Shown here: positions 55,140 to 64,000 of the stretch, one piece after another
Numbering within the stretch: position 1 is the stretch's first letter
Layout of the letters: each line of letters begins with the position of its first letter
DNA from: Tabrizicola sp. TH137
GTDB taxonomy: Bacteria; Pseudomonadota; Alphaproteobacteria; Rhodobacterales; Rhodobacteraceae
Length of the DNA: 64,000 bases
NCBI RefSeq assembly: GCF_002855575.1
Contig: NZ_PKRQ01000001.1
Span: forward strand, 806,001-870,000
Direction: 5' to 3'
Notes under the pieces: generated by a model
Seen by the model: only the letters and a program-made list of their open reading frames with translations
Database searches by the model: none
What the model was told of the DNA's origin: nothing
Position numbers and translations under genes: made by a program

Positions 55140-55149
55140 AGCGGTAACA
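55136..55149. promoter_or_regulatory. Palindromic operator for a LacI/GntR-type repressor
   Basis: TGTTAGCGGTAACA has TGTTA/TAACA arms around GCGG. It resembles the TGTTACC-GGTAACA type site of the gluconate repressor GntR (LacI family). It lies 46 bp before the LacI-type gene and overlaps the predicted minus-strand promoter. Confidence 0.6.
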
Positions 55150-55195
55150 TAGCCGATGACGGTCCCTTGGACAAGGGGGAAGTTTAGGGCTAACA

Positions 55196-56257
55196 ATGGC
55201 CAACCAGAACAGGCAGGATCCTCCCCCCGTGACCAAGCCCCCCGGTTTCGATCCCCGGCGCACCCTCACCCTTCGCGATGTCTCCGAAGCATCCGGTGTC
55301 AGCGAGATGACGGTCAGCCGCGTGCTCCGCAACCGCGGCGACGTGTCCGAAGCCACCCGCGAACGGGTGCTGGAGGCGGCCCGCGCCCTTGGCTATGTCC
55401 CGAACAAGATCGCAGGCGCGCTCGCCTCGCAGCGCGTCAATCTTGTCGGCGTCATCATCCCCTCCCTCTCCAACATGGTCTTCCCCGAGGTGCTGACCGG
55501 CGTCTCCGACACGTTGGAAGATACCGGTCTGCAACCCGTGGTCGGCGTCACCAATTACTCGCCCGAACGCGAGGAGACGGTGATCTACGAAATGCTCTCC
55601 TGGCGTCCCTCGGGCATGATCGTCGCCGGGCTCGAACATACCGAGGCGTCCCGCGCCATGCTCGCCCAGGCCGGCATCCCCATCGTCGAAATCATGGATA
55701 TTGACGGCACCCCCGTGGACAGCGCCGTCGGCATCTCGCATCGCCGCGCCGGGCGCCAGATGGCCGAGGCGATCATCGCCGCAGGTTACCGCCGCATCGC
55801 CTTCTGCGGCACCATGATGCCCTATGACCACCGCGCCAGAAAGCGCCTCGAAGGCTTCGAAGAAGCCCTGCACAAGGCGGGCCTCGCCCTCGCCGACCGT
55901 GAATACTATTCCGGCGGCTCCGCCCTCCTGAAGGGCCGTGAAATGACCGAAGCCGTGCTGAAACGCACCCCCGATGTCGATTTCCTCTACTATTCCAACG
56001 ACATGATCGGCGCAGGCGGCCTCCTGTTCTGCCTCGACAAGGGGATAGACGTGCCGGGAAAGGTCGGCCTTGCCGGGTTCAACGGTGTCGAACTCCTCGA
56101 CGGCCTGCCCCGCCGCCTTGCCACGATGGATGCCTGCCGCCTCGAAATCGGCCGTCGCGCGGCGGAAATCATCGCGGGCAAGCATGAAGGCGTGATCGGC
56201 GGCGAAATCATCGAACTCACCCCGACACTCCAACCGGGCGACACGATCCGCCGCTAA
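55196..56257 (+). CDS. LacI-family transcriptional regulator, GntR-like
   Basis: 353 residues. An N-terminal extension of about 23 residues precedes the HTH (TLRDVSEASGVSEMTVSRVLRNRGDVSEATRERV) and hinge (LGYVPNKIAGALASQ). The periplasmic-binding-protein-like domain has VNLVGVIIPSLSNMVFPEVLTGVSDTLE and FLYYSNDMIGAGGLLFCLDKGIDVPGKVGLAGFNG. The pattern is close to GntR of gluconate metabolism. No gluconate gene is nearby, so targets lie elsewhere; an operator upstream suggests self-control. AGGG lies before the ATG. The stop overlaps the convergent hydrolase gene by 3 bp. Confidence 0.87.
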   Translation: MANQNRQDPPPVTKPPGFDPRRTLTLRDVSEASGVSEMTVSRVLRNRGDVSEATRERVLEAARALGYVPNKIAGALASQRVNLVGVIIPSLSNMVFPEVLTGVSDTLEDTGLQPVVGVTNYSPEREETVIYEMLSWRPSGMIVAGLEHTEASRAMLAQAGIPIVEIMDIDGTPVDSAVGISHRRAGRQMAEAIIAAGYRRIAFCGTMMPYDHRARKRLEGFEEALHKAGLALADREYYSGGSALLKGREMTEAVLKRTPDVDFLYYSNDMIGAGGLLFCLDKGIDVPGKVGLAGFNGVELLDGLPRRLATMDACRLEIGRRAAEIIAGKHEGVIGGEIIELTPTLQPGDTIRR

Positions 56258-57060
56258 TCGCCCGCCAGCGCGGCCTCGCGCAGAAAGGCCTCGGCGTGGC
56301 GCATGAATCGGGGGCCGATCAGATAGAACCAATGGTCATGCCCCGGCACGATCTGCAACGTCACGTCATGCCCCGCCTCGGCCAGCATCACGGCGGACGC
56401 CCGCACCGCATCGACCGGGTAAAAGGCATCGCGATCCCCCACCACGATCAGGACATTCGGCGCCTCCGCCCGCCCGACAATCCGCCGCCCCGGCACCGCC
56501 CCCGCATGGGCCGCCACCCCCTGCCAGACCATCCCCTGCCGATTGCCCAGCCACAGCGCATGGTTGCCCCCCGCGGAATGCCCCACAAGGAACATCCGCC
56601 CCCGGTCCAGCGGCCGCACCAGCTCCGCCTCGTCCAGCAAGGCCGCGATGAAATCCTCGCCATCCGCCTGAGGTGACCACCCGTCCGGCTTTGCCGAATC
56701 CGGCGCGACAAGGAAATACCCCCGCTGCACCAGCGATGCGGCCATATCCAGCATCGCCGCCCCGTTCCGCCCCGACCCATGCAGCAGCACGATCACGGGG
56801 GACGGCCCCGCCCCCTCCGGCGCCATCCAGTGCCAGCGCCGCTCCACCCCGTCATGCACAAAGGTCGCCGTGGCAAATACCCCGCGCGGCGCGTTGTATT
56901 CCGACATCGGCGCCCGCACCTGCAATTTCAGCGTCTCTTCCACCATTCGGCCGGGCGTCACAGGCCCCTGCGTCAGCCGGTCGAACATCTGCGGCTGCAA
57001 AACGGCCACCACCCCCAGTCCGACCGACAGAACCAGAACCAGCCGCAACAGCCGCACCAT
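56254..57060 (-). CDS. Alpha/beta hydrolase, probable secreted or membrane-anchored esterase
   Basis: 268 residues from ATG 57060, two bases after the mtaB stop codon. N-terminal hydrophobic segment (LLRLVLVLSVGLGVVAVL). VIVLLHGSGRNGAAML is the oxyanion region, FLVGHSAGGNHALWLG holds the nucleophile Ser, VVGDRDAFYPVDAV the acid and PGHDHWFYLIGP the His. It looks like the phospholipase/polyhydroxybutyrate depolymerase-like group; substrate unknown. Confidence 0.82.
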   Translation of the reverse strand: MVRLLRLVLVLSVGLGVVAVLQPQMFDRLTQGPVTPGRMVEETLKLQVRAPMSEYNAPRGVFATATFVHDGVERRWHWMAPEGAGPSPVIVLLHGSGRNGAAMLDMAASLVQRGYFLVAPDSAKPDGWSPQADGEDFIAALLDEAELVRPLDRGRMFLVGHSAGGNHALWLGNRQGMVWQGVAAHAGAVPGRRIVGRAEAPNVLIVVGDRDAFYPVDAVRASAVMLAEAGHDVTLQIVPGHDHWFYLIGPRFMRHAEAFLREAALAGD

Positions 57061-57061
57061 C

Positions 57062-58327
57062 TCAGGCCACCAGCCGTTCCCCGGCAAAGCCCGCGATCCG
57101 CGCCGTCACGATCTGCCCCTCCGGCTGATCCTCGCCAAAACTCACTTCCGTGAATTGCTCCGTCCGCCCCAGGCGCGGCCCTTCCAGCAGCACGCGATGC
57201 GTCACCCCCACCTGCGCCGCCAGATGCGCCGCCAGTGCCGCCTCCCCCGCCGCCCGCAGCCGCGCCGCGCGGTCCTTCACCACAGGCCCCTTCACCTGCG
57301 GCATCCGCGCGGCAGGCGTCCCCTTTCGGGGGCTGAACGGAAAGACATGCAGGAAGGTCAGCCCGCATTCCCGCACCAGATCGACGGACCGCTGGAACAT
57401 CTCCTCCGTCTCGGTCGGGAACCCCGCGATGATATCCGCCCCGAACACCATCTCGGGGCGTAACCGCCGCGCCTCCTCGCAGAACCGGATCGCGTCATCC
57501 CGCAGATGCCGCCGCTTCATCCGCTTCAGGATCAGGTCATCCCCGGCCTGAAGCGACAGATGCAGATGCGGCATCAGCCGCCGCTCGGTCGCAATCGCCC
57601 CCATCAACGCCTCATCCGCCTCGATCGAATCGATGGACGAAATCCGCAACCGCGGCAGGTCCGGCACCAGGCGCAGAATCCGCATCACAAGATCGCCCAA
57701 TCGCGGCTGCGCGGGCAGGTCCGCCCCCCAGGACGTCAGGTCCACCCCAGTCAGCACAACCTCGTTGAACCCCTTGTCCACCAACCGCTTGATCTGCTCC
57801 ACCACCACGCCCGCAGGCACCGAACGCGAATTCCCCCGACCATAGGGAATGATGCAAAAGGTGCAGCGGTGATCGCAGCCGTTCTGCACCTGCACATAGG
57901 CCCGATGCCGCCCGAACCCGTCGATCAGATGCCCCGCCGTCTCCCTGACCGACATGATGTCATCGACCTGCACCTTCTCGGTCACCCCGATCAGGTCAGG
58001 GGCGCGCAGCCCTGCCCCAAGACCGTTCCACGTCTCCGCCTGCATCTTCTCGTGATTGCCGATCACCCGCGCCACTTCGGGCATCGCGGCAAAGGTCTCC
58101 GGCTCCGTCTGCGCGGCGCATCCGGTGACGATGATCGTGGCCCCCGGATGTTCGCGCGACAGCCGCCGAATCTCCTGCTTGGCCTTCCGCACCGCCTCCG
58201 CCGTCACCGCGCAGGTGTTCACGATGACCGCATTCTCCACCCCCGCGGCGGCAGAAAGCTCCTTCATCGCTTCCGTCTCATAGGCATTCAGACGGCAGCC
58301 CAGCGTGGCAAAGACAGGCACAGTCAT
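57062..58327 (-). CDS. mtaB: tRNA t6A37 methylthiotransferase MtaB
   Basis: 421 residues. N-terminal UPF0004 domain with [35 protein letters not shown] and [10 protein letters not shown] (three Cys for one cluster). Radical SAM motif CDHRCTFC in [22 protein letters not shown]-terminal TRAM-like region. It adds a methylthio group to t6A at position 37 of tRNAs. Coupled to dapF by an ATGA overlap. Confidence 0.95.
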   Translation of the reverse strand: MTVPVFATLGCRLNAYETEAMKELSAAAGVENAVIVNTCAVTAEAVRKAKQEIRRLSREHPGATIIVTGCAAQTEPETFAAMPEVARVIGNHEKMQAETWNGLGAGLRAPDLIGVTEKVQVDDIMSVRETAGHLIDGFGRHRAYVQVQNGCDHRCTFCIIPYGRGNSRSVPAGVVVEQIKRLVDKGFNEVVLTGVDLTSWGADLPAQPRLGDLVMRILRLVPDLPRLRISSIDSIEADEALMGAIATERRLMPHLHLSLQAGDDLILKRMKRRHLRDDAIRFCEEARRLRPEMVFGADIIAGFPTETEEMFQRSVDLVRECGLTFLHVFPFSPRKGTPAARMPQVKGPVVKDRAARLRAAGEAALAAHLAAQVGVTHRVLLEGPRLGRTEQFTEVSFGEDQPEGQIVTARIAGFAGERLVA

Positions 58328-59163
58328 CCGGCAGCCGCCACGAAATCCGGGCTCAACCAGCCGTCAAAGACATGCGCCACAGGCCCGGTCATCCAGACCC
58401 CATCCGCGCGCCAGTCCAGTTCCAGCCGCCCGCCATCCACATCCATGATGACCCGCCGCCCCGTCAGCCCGCGCAGATGCGCCGCCACCGCCGTCGCGCA
58501 GGCCCCCGATCCGCAGGCCAGCGTGATCCCCGTCCCGCGCTCCCACACCCGCATCCGCAAATGGTCGAGTCCGATGACCGAGGCAAACTCCACATTCGTC
58601 CGCGCCGGGAACAGCGGATCATGTTCCACCTTCCGGCCCCATCCTGCCACATCCACCGCTTCGGCATCCGGCACGAAGAACACCGCATGCGGATTGCCCA
58701 TCCCCACCGCCACCGGATCGCCCGCCAACGGCAGGTGCAGCAGATCCACCTCCCGCGCCAGCGGCACCTCGCGCCAGTCCAGGACGGGTGGCCCCATGTT
58801 CACCGATACAAGGCCATCCGCACGACGCACCGCCGCCAGATCGCCCCGCGCCGTGACCAGCCGCACAGCCGCGCGCCCGATCTCCCGCATCACGTAATCC
58901 GATACACAGCGCGTTGCATTCCCGCAGGCCCCGGCGCGGCTGCCATCGCTGTTCCAGAAGTCCAGCGCGAAATCCGCCCCCTCCGCATCGCGGATCTCGG
59001 CAAGCTGGTCGAACCCCACGCCCCGGTTCCGGTCGCCCAGCGCACGCGCCAATCCAGCCGTCACCACCGCCTCGCGCCCGCGCGAGTCGATGACCACGAA
59101 GTCATTGCCCAGCCCATGCATTTTCATGAAGGCCAGGCCACCGGGGGGCCGCTTTTCCATCAT
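58324..59163 (-). CDS. dapF: Diaminopimelate epimerase
   Basis: 279 residues if the start is ATG 59163 ([26 protein letters not shown]); the frame is open to 59241 and the exact start is uncertain. The two catalytic cysteines are in ACGNATRC and [19 protein letters not shown] and GNPHAVFFV are conserved. It converts LL- to meso-diaminopimelate for peptidoglycan and lysine. First gene of dapF-mtaB-hydrolase. Confidence 0.95.
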   Translation of the reverse strand: MMEKRPPGGLAFMKMHGLGNDFVVIDSRGREAVVTAGLARALGDRNRGVGFDQLAEIRDAEGADFALDFWNSDGSRAGACGNATRCVSDYVMREIGRAAVRLVTARGDLAAVRRADGLVSVNMGPPVLDWREVPLAREVDLLHLPLAGDPVAVGMGNPHAVFFVPDAEAVDVAGWGRKVEHDPLFPARTNVEFASVIGLDHLRMRVWERGTGITLACGSGACATAVAAHLRGLTGRRVIMDVDGGRLELDWRADGVWMTGPVAHVFDGWLSPDFVAAAG

Positions 59164-59257
59164 CCGGCCCATATACGCCCCGGCCCCGGATTTATCCAGA
59201 GCCAAGCCCTTTTTGCCCTTGACCCCCCCGCCAAGCGCCACTAATCACGCGCCTCGT

Positions 59258-59333
59258 GGGCCCGTAGCTCAGTTGGTAGAGCAACTGACTTTTAATCAGT
59301 GGGTCACAGGTTCGAATCCTGTCGGGCTCACCA
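59258..59333 (+). tRNA. tRNA-Lys (anticodon UUU)
   Basis: Acceptor GGGCCCG/CGGGCTC, D-arm GCTC-AGTTGGTA-GAGC, anticodon stem ACTGA/TCAGT with loop CTTTTAA (anticodon TTT), and T-arm ACAGG-TTCGAAT-CCTGT. The discriminator A and CCA (59331-59333) are encoded. Confidence 0.97.
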
Positions 59334-59875
59334 CTATCTCCCTCACCAGATCGCGACACATCGCCGGGGCGCCGCAGGCCCGAACGCAAGCCTTGCCCAA
59401 GGCGCCGCGCGTTCGACCGTTGGAACCTTCCCGCACCGCTTCGCCGCCTTGCGCCGACCCGCCTCCCTGCGTCGCGTCAAGGAACATGCCTTACCCCCCG
59501 ATCAGATGAAGATCGTCCCCCAATCCCTTTTCCGGAAAGCCTTTCCGTCCGAAGGCACGGCCGCTTTCGCCACAATCTTGCCACATTTCAGCGTCGTTTC
59601 GCGCCAGTTGTCCGGTCTTTACACAGCCACGCCTGGCACGAACTGCATTTCCCGACAAAGCCGCCTGAAAATCAGCCGAAAATCCGGCGCCTCCTTCCCA
59701 TAATTCCCGTCGGGAAATCCATTCGCCGCCAGAAACCCCCGGTTCACGGCATTCCTGAACAGCCCCCGCCATTGTGGCGGCTTCGTCCATTTTTCATCAA
59801 CTTTGCCTGTCCTCCTCACCGCAACAAATCCGAGGGCAGACAACACGCTGCCCCGCCGCGACACGAGGCAGAGAC
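59334..59875 (+). other. Region between tRNA-Lys and the RTX gene
   Basis: 542 bp, visibly less GC-rich after 59500. No gene is convincing: a minus-strand frame of 81 codons (59619-59864) and one of 99 codons (59491-59790) overlap each other, lack ribosome-binding sites and resemble no family. The RTX gene promoter should lie here but I cannot point to it. Confidence 0.5.
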
Positions 59876-62800
59876 ATGTCGAGACGGACCTATACAGGCT
59901 CCTCCACCGGGAACAGCCTGATCGGCAGCAGCAGCAACGATGCCATGAATGGCCTCGACGGCAACGACAACCTGTCCTCCGTGGCCGGGAACGATGTCAT
60001 TTCGGGCGGGGCCGGCAATGACCTGATCGAAGGCGGCGATGGCAGCGACACCCTCTATGGCGGCAGTGGCGACGATTACATGGCCGGCAACGACCCGACG
60101 GATCTGGCGCAAGCCGCCGCCACGGGGTCGATCGCGCCCGACATCATCCTCGAAGACAATGCCGCCGATTACCTCGACGGCGGCAGCGGCAATGACACGA
60201 TTCTCGGCGGTGGCGGCAACGACACCCTCGTCGGCGGCGCCGGCAACGACCTCCTCTCCGGCGACGCGGGGAACGACCTCCTCGTTGGCGGCAGCGGCCG
60301 CGATACCCTCTTCGGCGGCGACGGAAACGACCTCATCCTTGGCGACCAGTCCACCACCCTTCCCCCGGGCGGCACCTTCGGCGGCGGCGGCAGCCCTCTC
60401 CAGATCAACCAGGCAGTCGATGGCAACCAAAGCCCGCCGCAAACCCTGATCCTCGAAGATGGCCGCGTCGTCCATATCTGGGCCAATGCCTCCGACAACG
60501 TCCTTCAGGGCCGCATCTTCTCGGCTTCGGGCGAACCGCTGACCGACCAGTTCTCCCTCGGCTCCATCTGGCGCATCTCCCCCGATGACGCCCATGACTG
60601 GAACAACCTGACCCTTTCCGATCTCGGCGCGGGCCGGGTCATGCTCTCCTATGTCCGCAACGCCTCGGATGGCAGCCCCGCCGGTCAGGAACCGGTCTTC
60701 TCCATCCTCAACACCACCCTCACCCCCGGCAGCACCGGCTTCGTCGCCACCGCCAATGTCGAGGTGCAGGCGACCGATACCACCACCACGGAATCCCCTC
60801 CCGTCACCACCGTCCTGTCGGACGGCCGCGTCTTCTTCTCCTGGTCGGTCAACGCCACCAGCGAAGAACTTTCCAGCATGGCCCTGCGCGGCCGCATCTA
60901 CGACCCCGCCACCAACAGCTTCGGCCCGCAATTCACCATCGGCACCTCCGCCGTGGACGGCGACAACAGCCACGACCTGTCGCAACTCGCCGTCACCGAA
61001 CTCGCGGGCGGCAACATCGTCGTCACCTGGCTCCGCTCCGGCGCCTCCACCCCGACCGGGCAGGAAACCCCCGTCTTCGCCATCTATTCCTCCAACGGCA
61101 CGCTCATCCGCGGCGAAACGGTCATCAACGCCAATGACGTCACCCTCAGCACCACCGAAGAATCCCCCGCCATCCTGACCAGCCTCTCCGACGGGCGCTG
61201 GGCGGCCACCTGGGTCAACAACGGCACTGCGGGTTCGGGCGCGACGCGCACCCTCGAAACCCGCATCTTCAACGCCGACGGTACCGCCGCCACCGGCAAT
61301 ATCCGCATCGGCACCACCGCCATCGACGGCGAAGACGCGCCCGACATCACCCCCGTCAGCGTCATCGAAATATCGCCGGGCCGCCTCGCCTATGGCTATG
61401 CCCAGGACGGCACCAGCCGCCCCCTGGTCTCGATCCTCGACACCACCACCACCCCGCCGACCCAGATCGCGCAGGATGTCGTCCTCGCAACCAACGCCGC
61501 CAACGCCCCCGTCCTTGCCGCGCTCGGCAACGGCAATTTCGTCGTCGTCTATTCCACCGGCGCGCAATCCGGCGGCTCCACCGGCATCGCCTACCGCATC
61601 TACGATCAGAACGGCCAACTGCTGACCGGCCCGGTCATCGTCTCCGACAACACCGATCAGCTCGGCCTGTCCAGCCAGAGCGGCTTCGACTGGTCCTCGC
61701 TCGATGTCGATTACAACGCCACCAACAACACCTTCGTCATCACCTGGGCCTCCGGCCAGGATTACAACTCCGGCGGCACCGCCACCGGAACCGGTGTCTA
61801 TTCCAGCGGCCCGATCTCCGCACCGGGCGGCGCGACCGAAACCGCCAGCCCCGCAACCGGCGAAGACGATGTCATCGACGCCGGCCTCGGCGAAGATACC
61901 GTCCGCGCCGGCGGCGGCAATGACAACGTCTCGGGCGGCGCCGGCAATGACAGCCTCGAAGGCGGGGCCGGGGTCGATACGCTCTCGGGCGGGCTGGGCA
62001 ACGACACGCTCCTCGGCGGCGCCGATGGCGACAGCCTCTCGGGCGGCAGCGGGCGCGACAGCCTTTTCGGCGAGGCCGGCAACGACACCCTCACCGGCGG
62101 GGCCGGGTCCGACACAGTGTTCGGCGGCGATGGCGCGGACAGCATCGAAGGCGGCGGCACCCCGCGCGAAAACCTGCTCAGCAATGGCAGCTTCGAAACC
62201 GGCCGCGCCTCGGCCAACACCAACAACAGCGATGCGATCCTCACCGGCTGGCAAAGCAACAGCACCAACAATGTCATCGAGTCCTGGGGTCAGGGCTTCG
62301 GCGGCGTCACCGCAAGCGATGGCCAGGGCTTCATCGAACTCGACCGCGAAAGCAATCTGGTCGATACGATCTGGCAGGACATCACCACGATACAGGGCGA
62401 AAGCTACAGCCTCTCCTTCGACGCCCGCAACCGCCCCGCAGTCAATGACAGCTTCGAAGTCCTGGTGAATGGCAACGTCGTCGGCACCTACACGCCGGGG
62501 CAGGGCTTCGTCACCTACAGCCTCACCTTCACCGCCACCGGCAGCACCACCCGCATCCAGTTCCGCGAACTCTCCACGCAGAACAATGGCAGCGGCGTCC
62601 TGCTCGACAATATCGTCGTGATCGAAGCCGCCGCCGATGCCGCCGATCTTCTGGATGGCGGCGATGGCGATGACACGCTCTCCGGCGGTCTGGGCGCCGA
62701 CACGCTGCTCGGCGGCGCCGGCAATGACAGCCTTCTCGCCGCTCAGGGCGATTCCGCCTCGGGCGGCTCGGGCGATGACATCATCCGCCTTCAGGACCTC

Positions 62801-63643
62801 GGCGAGGCAGGCGCAGGCACCATTTCCATCTCCGGCGGTGACGGCTTCGATCAGCTCTATCTCGGCGGGCTGCACATCCCCAGCACGATGACCCGCACGG
62901 GGAACAAGCAGACCGGCTTCAGCGGCAGCTTCACGCTGCTGGACGGCACCACCGTCACCTTCACCGGCATCGAATCCGTGGTCTGCTTTGCCCGCGGCAC
63001 CCGCATCCGCACGCCCAGTGGCTGGCGCGCGATCCAGACCCTGCGCCCCGGCGATCTGGTCACGACACTCGATCACGGGCCGCAGCCGCTGCGCTGGATC
63101 GGGTCACGCGCCCTCTCCCCGTCCGACCTCGCCGAACAGCCGAAACTCGCGCCGGTCCGCATTCCGGCCGATGCGCTCGGCCCCGGCCTGCCGATCCGCG
63201 ATCTGATCGTCTCGCCGCAGCACCGGATGCTGCTCTCGGGCCGCCTTGTCGAACGCATGTTCGACCTGCCCGAAATCCTCGTCCCGGCAAAGGATCTGGT
63301 CGGTGCCTTCGGCATCACCCGCGCGGCCCTGCCCGCCGGGGTGGAATACTGGCACATGCTCTTTGACCGCCACGAAGTCGTGGCCGCCGAAGACGCCCCC
63401 GCCGAAAGCCTCTATCCGGGGCCTGAGGCGATCCGCGGCCTGCCCGATGCGGCCCTGCGGGAAATCATCACGCTCTTTCCCGATCTGGCGACAGTCCCGG
63501 TCGAACGCCTGTTTCCGCCCGCCCGCCCCTTCCAGCGCGGCCAGAAGGTGCGCAAGCTGGCGGAAAGATCCGTCGCCAATCAGCGCCCGCTGGTCGGCTC
63601 TTCGCCCTTCCACGCCACGGCCCCGCTGCGCCGCGCGCTGTGA
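59876..63643 (+). CDS. Secreted RTX calcium-binding protein with C-terminal Hint domain
   Basis: 1255 residues from ATG 59876 (GAGGCAGAGAC upstream; MSRRTYTGSSTGNSLIG). RTX nonapeptides (GGxGxDxLx) occur in three blocks: about 10-155, 663-764 and 920-975. Between the first two lie at least four repeats of the type LSDGRxxxxWxxN...RIFxxxG...IGT (about 177-650), which look like a beta-propeller. A DUF642/galactose-binding-like domain follows (about 765-917, NLLSNGSFETG to LLDNIVVIEA). From Cys1037 comes a Hint domain (CFARGTRIRTPSGWRAIQTLRPGDLV, with SPQHRMLLSG). No signal peptide: type I secretion is likely, but no transporter gene is adjacent. Confidence 0.88.
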   Translation: MSRRTYTGSSTGNSLIGSSSNDAMNGLDGNDNLSSVAGNDVISGGAGNDLIEGGDGSDTLYGGSGDDYMAGNDPTDLAQAAATGSIAPDIILEDNAADYLDGGSGNDTILGGGGNDTLVGGAGNDLLSGDAGNDLLVGGSGRDTLFGGDGNDLILGDQSTTLPPGGTFGGGGSPLQINQAVDGNQSPPQTLILEDGRVVHIWANASDNVLQGRIFSASGEPLTDQFSLGSIWRISPDDAHDWNNLTLSDLGAGRVMLSYVRNASDGSPAGQEPVFSILNTTLTPGSTGFVATANVEVQATDTTTTESPPVTTVLSDGRVFFSWSVNATSEELSSMALRGRIYDPATNSFGPQFTIGTSAVDGDNSHDLSQLAVTELAGGNIVVTWLRSGASTPTGQETPVFAIYSSNGTLIRGETVINANDVTLSTTEESPAILTSLSDGRWAATWVNNGTAGSGATRTLETRIFNADGTAATGNIRIGTTAIDGEDAPDITPVSVIEISPGRLAYGYAQDGTSRPLVSILDTTTTPPTQIAQDVVLATNAANAPVLAALGNGNFVVVYSTGAQSGGSTGIAYRIYDQNGQLLTGPVIVSDNTDQLGLSSQSGFDWSSLDVDYNATNNTFVITWASGQDYNSGGTATGTGVYSSGPISAPGGATETASPATGEDDVIDAGLGEDTVRAGGGNDNVSGGAGNDSLEGGAGVDTLSGGLGNDTLLGGADGDSLSGGSGRDSLFGEAGNDTLTGGAGSDTVFGGDGADSIEGGGTPRENLLSNGSFETGRASANTNNSDAILTGWQSNSTNNVIESWGQGFGGVTASDGQGFIELDRESNLVDTIWQDITTIQGESYSLSFDARNRPAVNDSFEVLVNGNVVGTYTPGQGFVTYSLTFTATGSTTRIQFRELSTQNNGSGVLLDNIVVIEAAADAADLLDGGDGDDTLSGGLGADTLLGGAGNDSLLAAQGDSASGGSGDDIIRLQDLGEAGAGTISISGGDGFDQLYLGGLHIPSTMTRTGNKQTGFSGSFTLLDGTTVTFTGIESVVCFARGTRIRTPSGWRAIQTLRPGDLVTTLDHGPQPLRWIGSRALSPSDLAEQPKLAPVRIPADALGPGLPIRDLIVSPQHRMLLSGRLVERMFDLPEILVPAKDLVGAFGITRAALPAGVEYWHMLFDRHEVVAAEDAPAESLYPGPEAIRGLPDAALREIITLFPDLATVPVERLFPPARPFQRGQKVRKLAERSVANQRPLVGSSPFHATAPLRRAL

Positions 63644-63656
63644 TCCCCACCGCAGG

Positions 63657-64000
63657 TCAGGTCGTGGCCACCACCGCATCCGGCACGATGCCGGACCGCA
63701 CGATATAGCAGCGCACATCGCGCCCCGCGAACAGCCCGTGATCGGCCACCAGAACCGCGCCCATCCCGGCCGCGCGCCCACCCAGCACATCGGTATGCAG
63801 CGTGTCCCCCACCATCGCCAGCCGCTCCGGCGGCAGGCCCGTCCGCGCGCAGACATCATGGAACCCGTCCGCAAAGGGCTTGCCATACCAATGCGCCACG
63901 CCCCCCACCGCATCCAGCACCGCATGGGCGAACAGCCCCGGCTCCTGCGACAGCCCATCCTCGCGCGGGGCCACCAGATCGGGATTGGCCACCACGATGG
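63657..64000 (-). CDS. HAD-superfamily class IIA hydrolase, 3' part
   Basis: The frame is open through the right edge; 114 codons are visible to the TGA at 63657. IVVANPDLVAPREDGLSQEPGLFAHAVLDAVGGVAHWYGKPFADGFHDVC and LAMVGDTLHTDVLGGRAAGMGAVLVADHGLF match the cap-to-motif-III region of class IIA HAD proteins (NagD/TIGR01459 type), with GDTLHTD as motif IV. The N-terminal DxD motif is outside. A sugar-phosphate or nucleotide phosphatase is likely; substrate unknown. Confidence 0.85.
   Translation of the reverse strand, partial: IVVANPDLVAPREDGLSQEPGLFAHAVLDAVGGVAHWYGKPFADGFHDVCARTGLPPERLAMVGDTLHTDVLGGRAAGMGAVLVADHGLFAGRDVRCYIVRSGIVPDAVVATT

Noticed and set aside
59491-59864. Two overlapping minus-strand small genes upstream of the RTX gene
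   Set aside because: No ribosome-binding sites and no recognisable family; they overlap each other in different frames. One cannot be fully excluded without comparison to relatives.
59816-63076. A minus-strand open frame of more than 1000 codons opposite the RTX gene
   Set aside because: Made of Gly/Ala/Val/Asp repeats that are the antisense of RTX repeats; no ribosome-binding site or known domain.

Overview
The window looks like a chromosomal segment of a GC-rich alphaproteobacterium of the family Rhodobacteraceae (Cereibacter/Rhodobacter/Gemmobacter type). The evidence is gene content and order: a flagellar cluster with FlaF, FlbT, MotE and DUF1217 proteins, a dnaA-dnaN-recF-gyrB core flanked by rpsT, mutM and ubiE-ubiB, and a large RTX protein ending in the Hint domain common in this family. 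The assignment is an inference from protein reading, not from a database search. I see no insertion sequence, prophage, CRISPR array or defence island; this is mostly vertically inherited core DNA.

Layout. (1) 1-648: the 5' part of an outer-membrane assembly gene (tamA), minus strand. (2) 973-9596: a D-xylose locus. A ROK repressor (xylR, minus) diverges from xylF-xylH-xylG-xylB-xylA plus an aldo/keto reductase resembling L-glyceraldehyde 3-phosphate reductase. Together they import xylose, isomerise it and phosphorylate xylulose. (3) 9706-41381: about 32 kb of flagellar genes in alternating operons: motB-flgE-flgK-flgL-flgI (+), fliF-fliH-fliN-fliP (-), fliL-small bitopic protein-motE-motA-motC-like-lytic transglycosylase-flhA-fliR-flhB-fliJ-like (+), flgB-flgC-fliE-fliQ-flgF-flgG-flgA-flgH-fliL-like (-), fliI (+), flgJ-like-flgN-like and fliC-flaF-flbT-DUF1217 (-), then fliK-flgD (+). 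Rod, hook, rings, export gate, ATPase, stator and filament are all covered. The switch genes fliG and fliM, and fliO, are not in the window. CtrA-like TTAA-N7-TTAA boxes lie at three of the operon heads. (4) 41429-46726: a phosphotransferase, ubiB and ubiE (-), mutM, an enoyl-CoA hydratase and rpsT. (5) 47349-54864: dnaA, dnaN, recF, a VOC protein, a LysE-type exporter and gyrB. (6) 54883-59333: tRNA-Arg(CCU), a LacI-family regulator with a palindromic operator, an alpha/beta hydrolase, mtaB, dapF and tRNA-Lys(UUU). (7) 59876-63643: a 1255-residue RTX/Hint protein, followed by the 3' part of a HAD-family gene running off the end.

Non-coding structure is the least expected part of the window. 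It includes a 14-bp degenerate minisatellite of about 17 units behind fliI; a roughly 53-bp element with a 12-bp internal period that occurs twice, once between xylR and tamA and once between dnaA and dnaN; and a candidate small RNA of about 120 nt opposite the LacI-type gene, whose predicted -10 box overlaps that regulator's operator and which ends in a strong intrinsic terminator. Many gene starts were moved inward from the longest open frame, using ribosome-binding sites, ATGA couplings and conserved N-termini.
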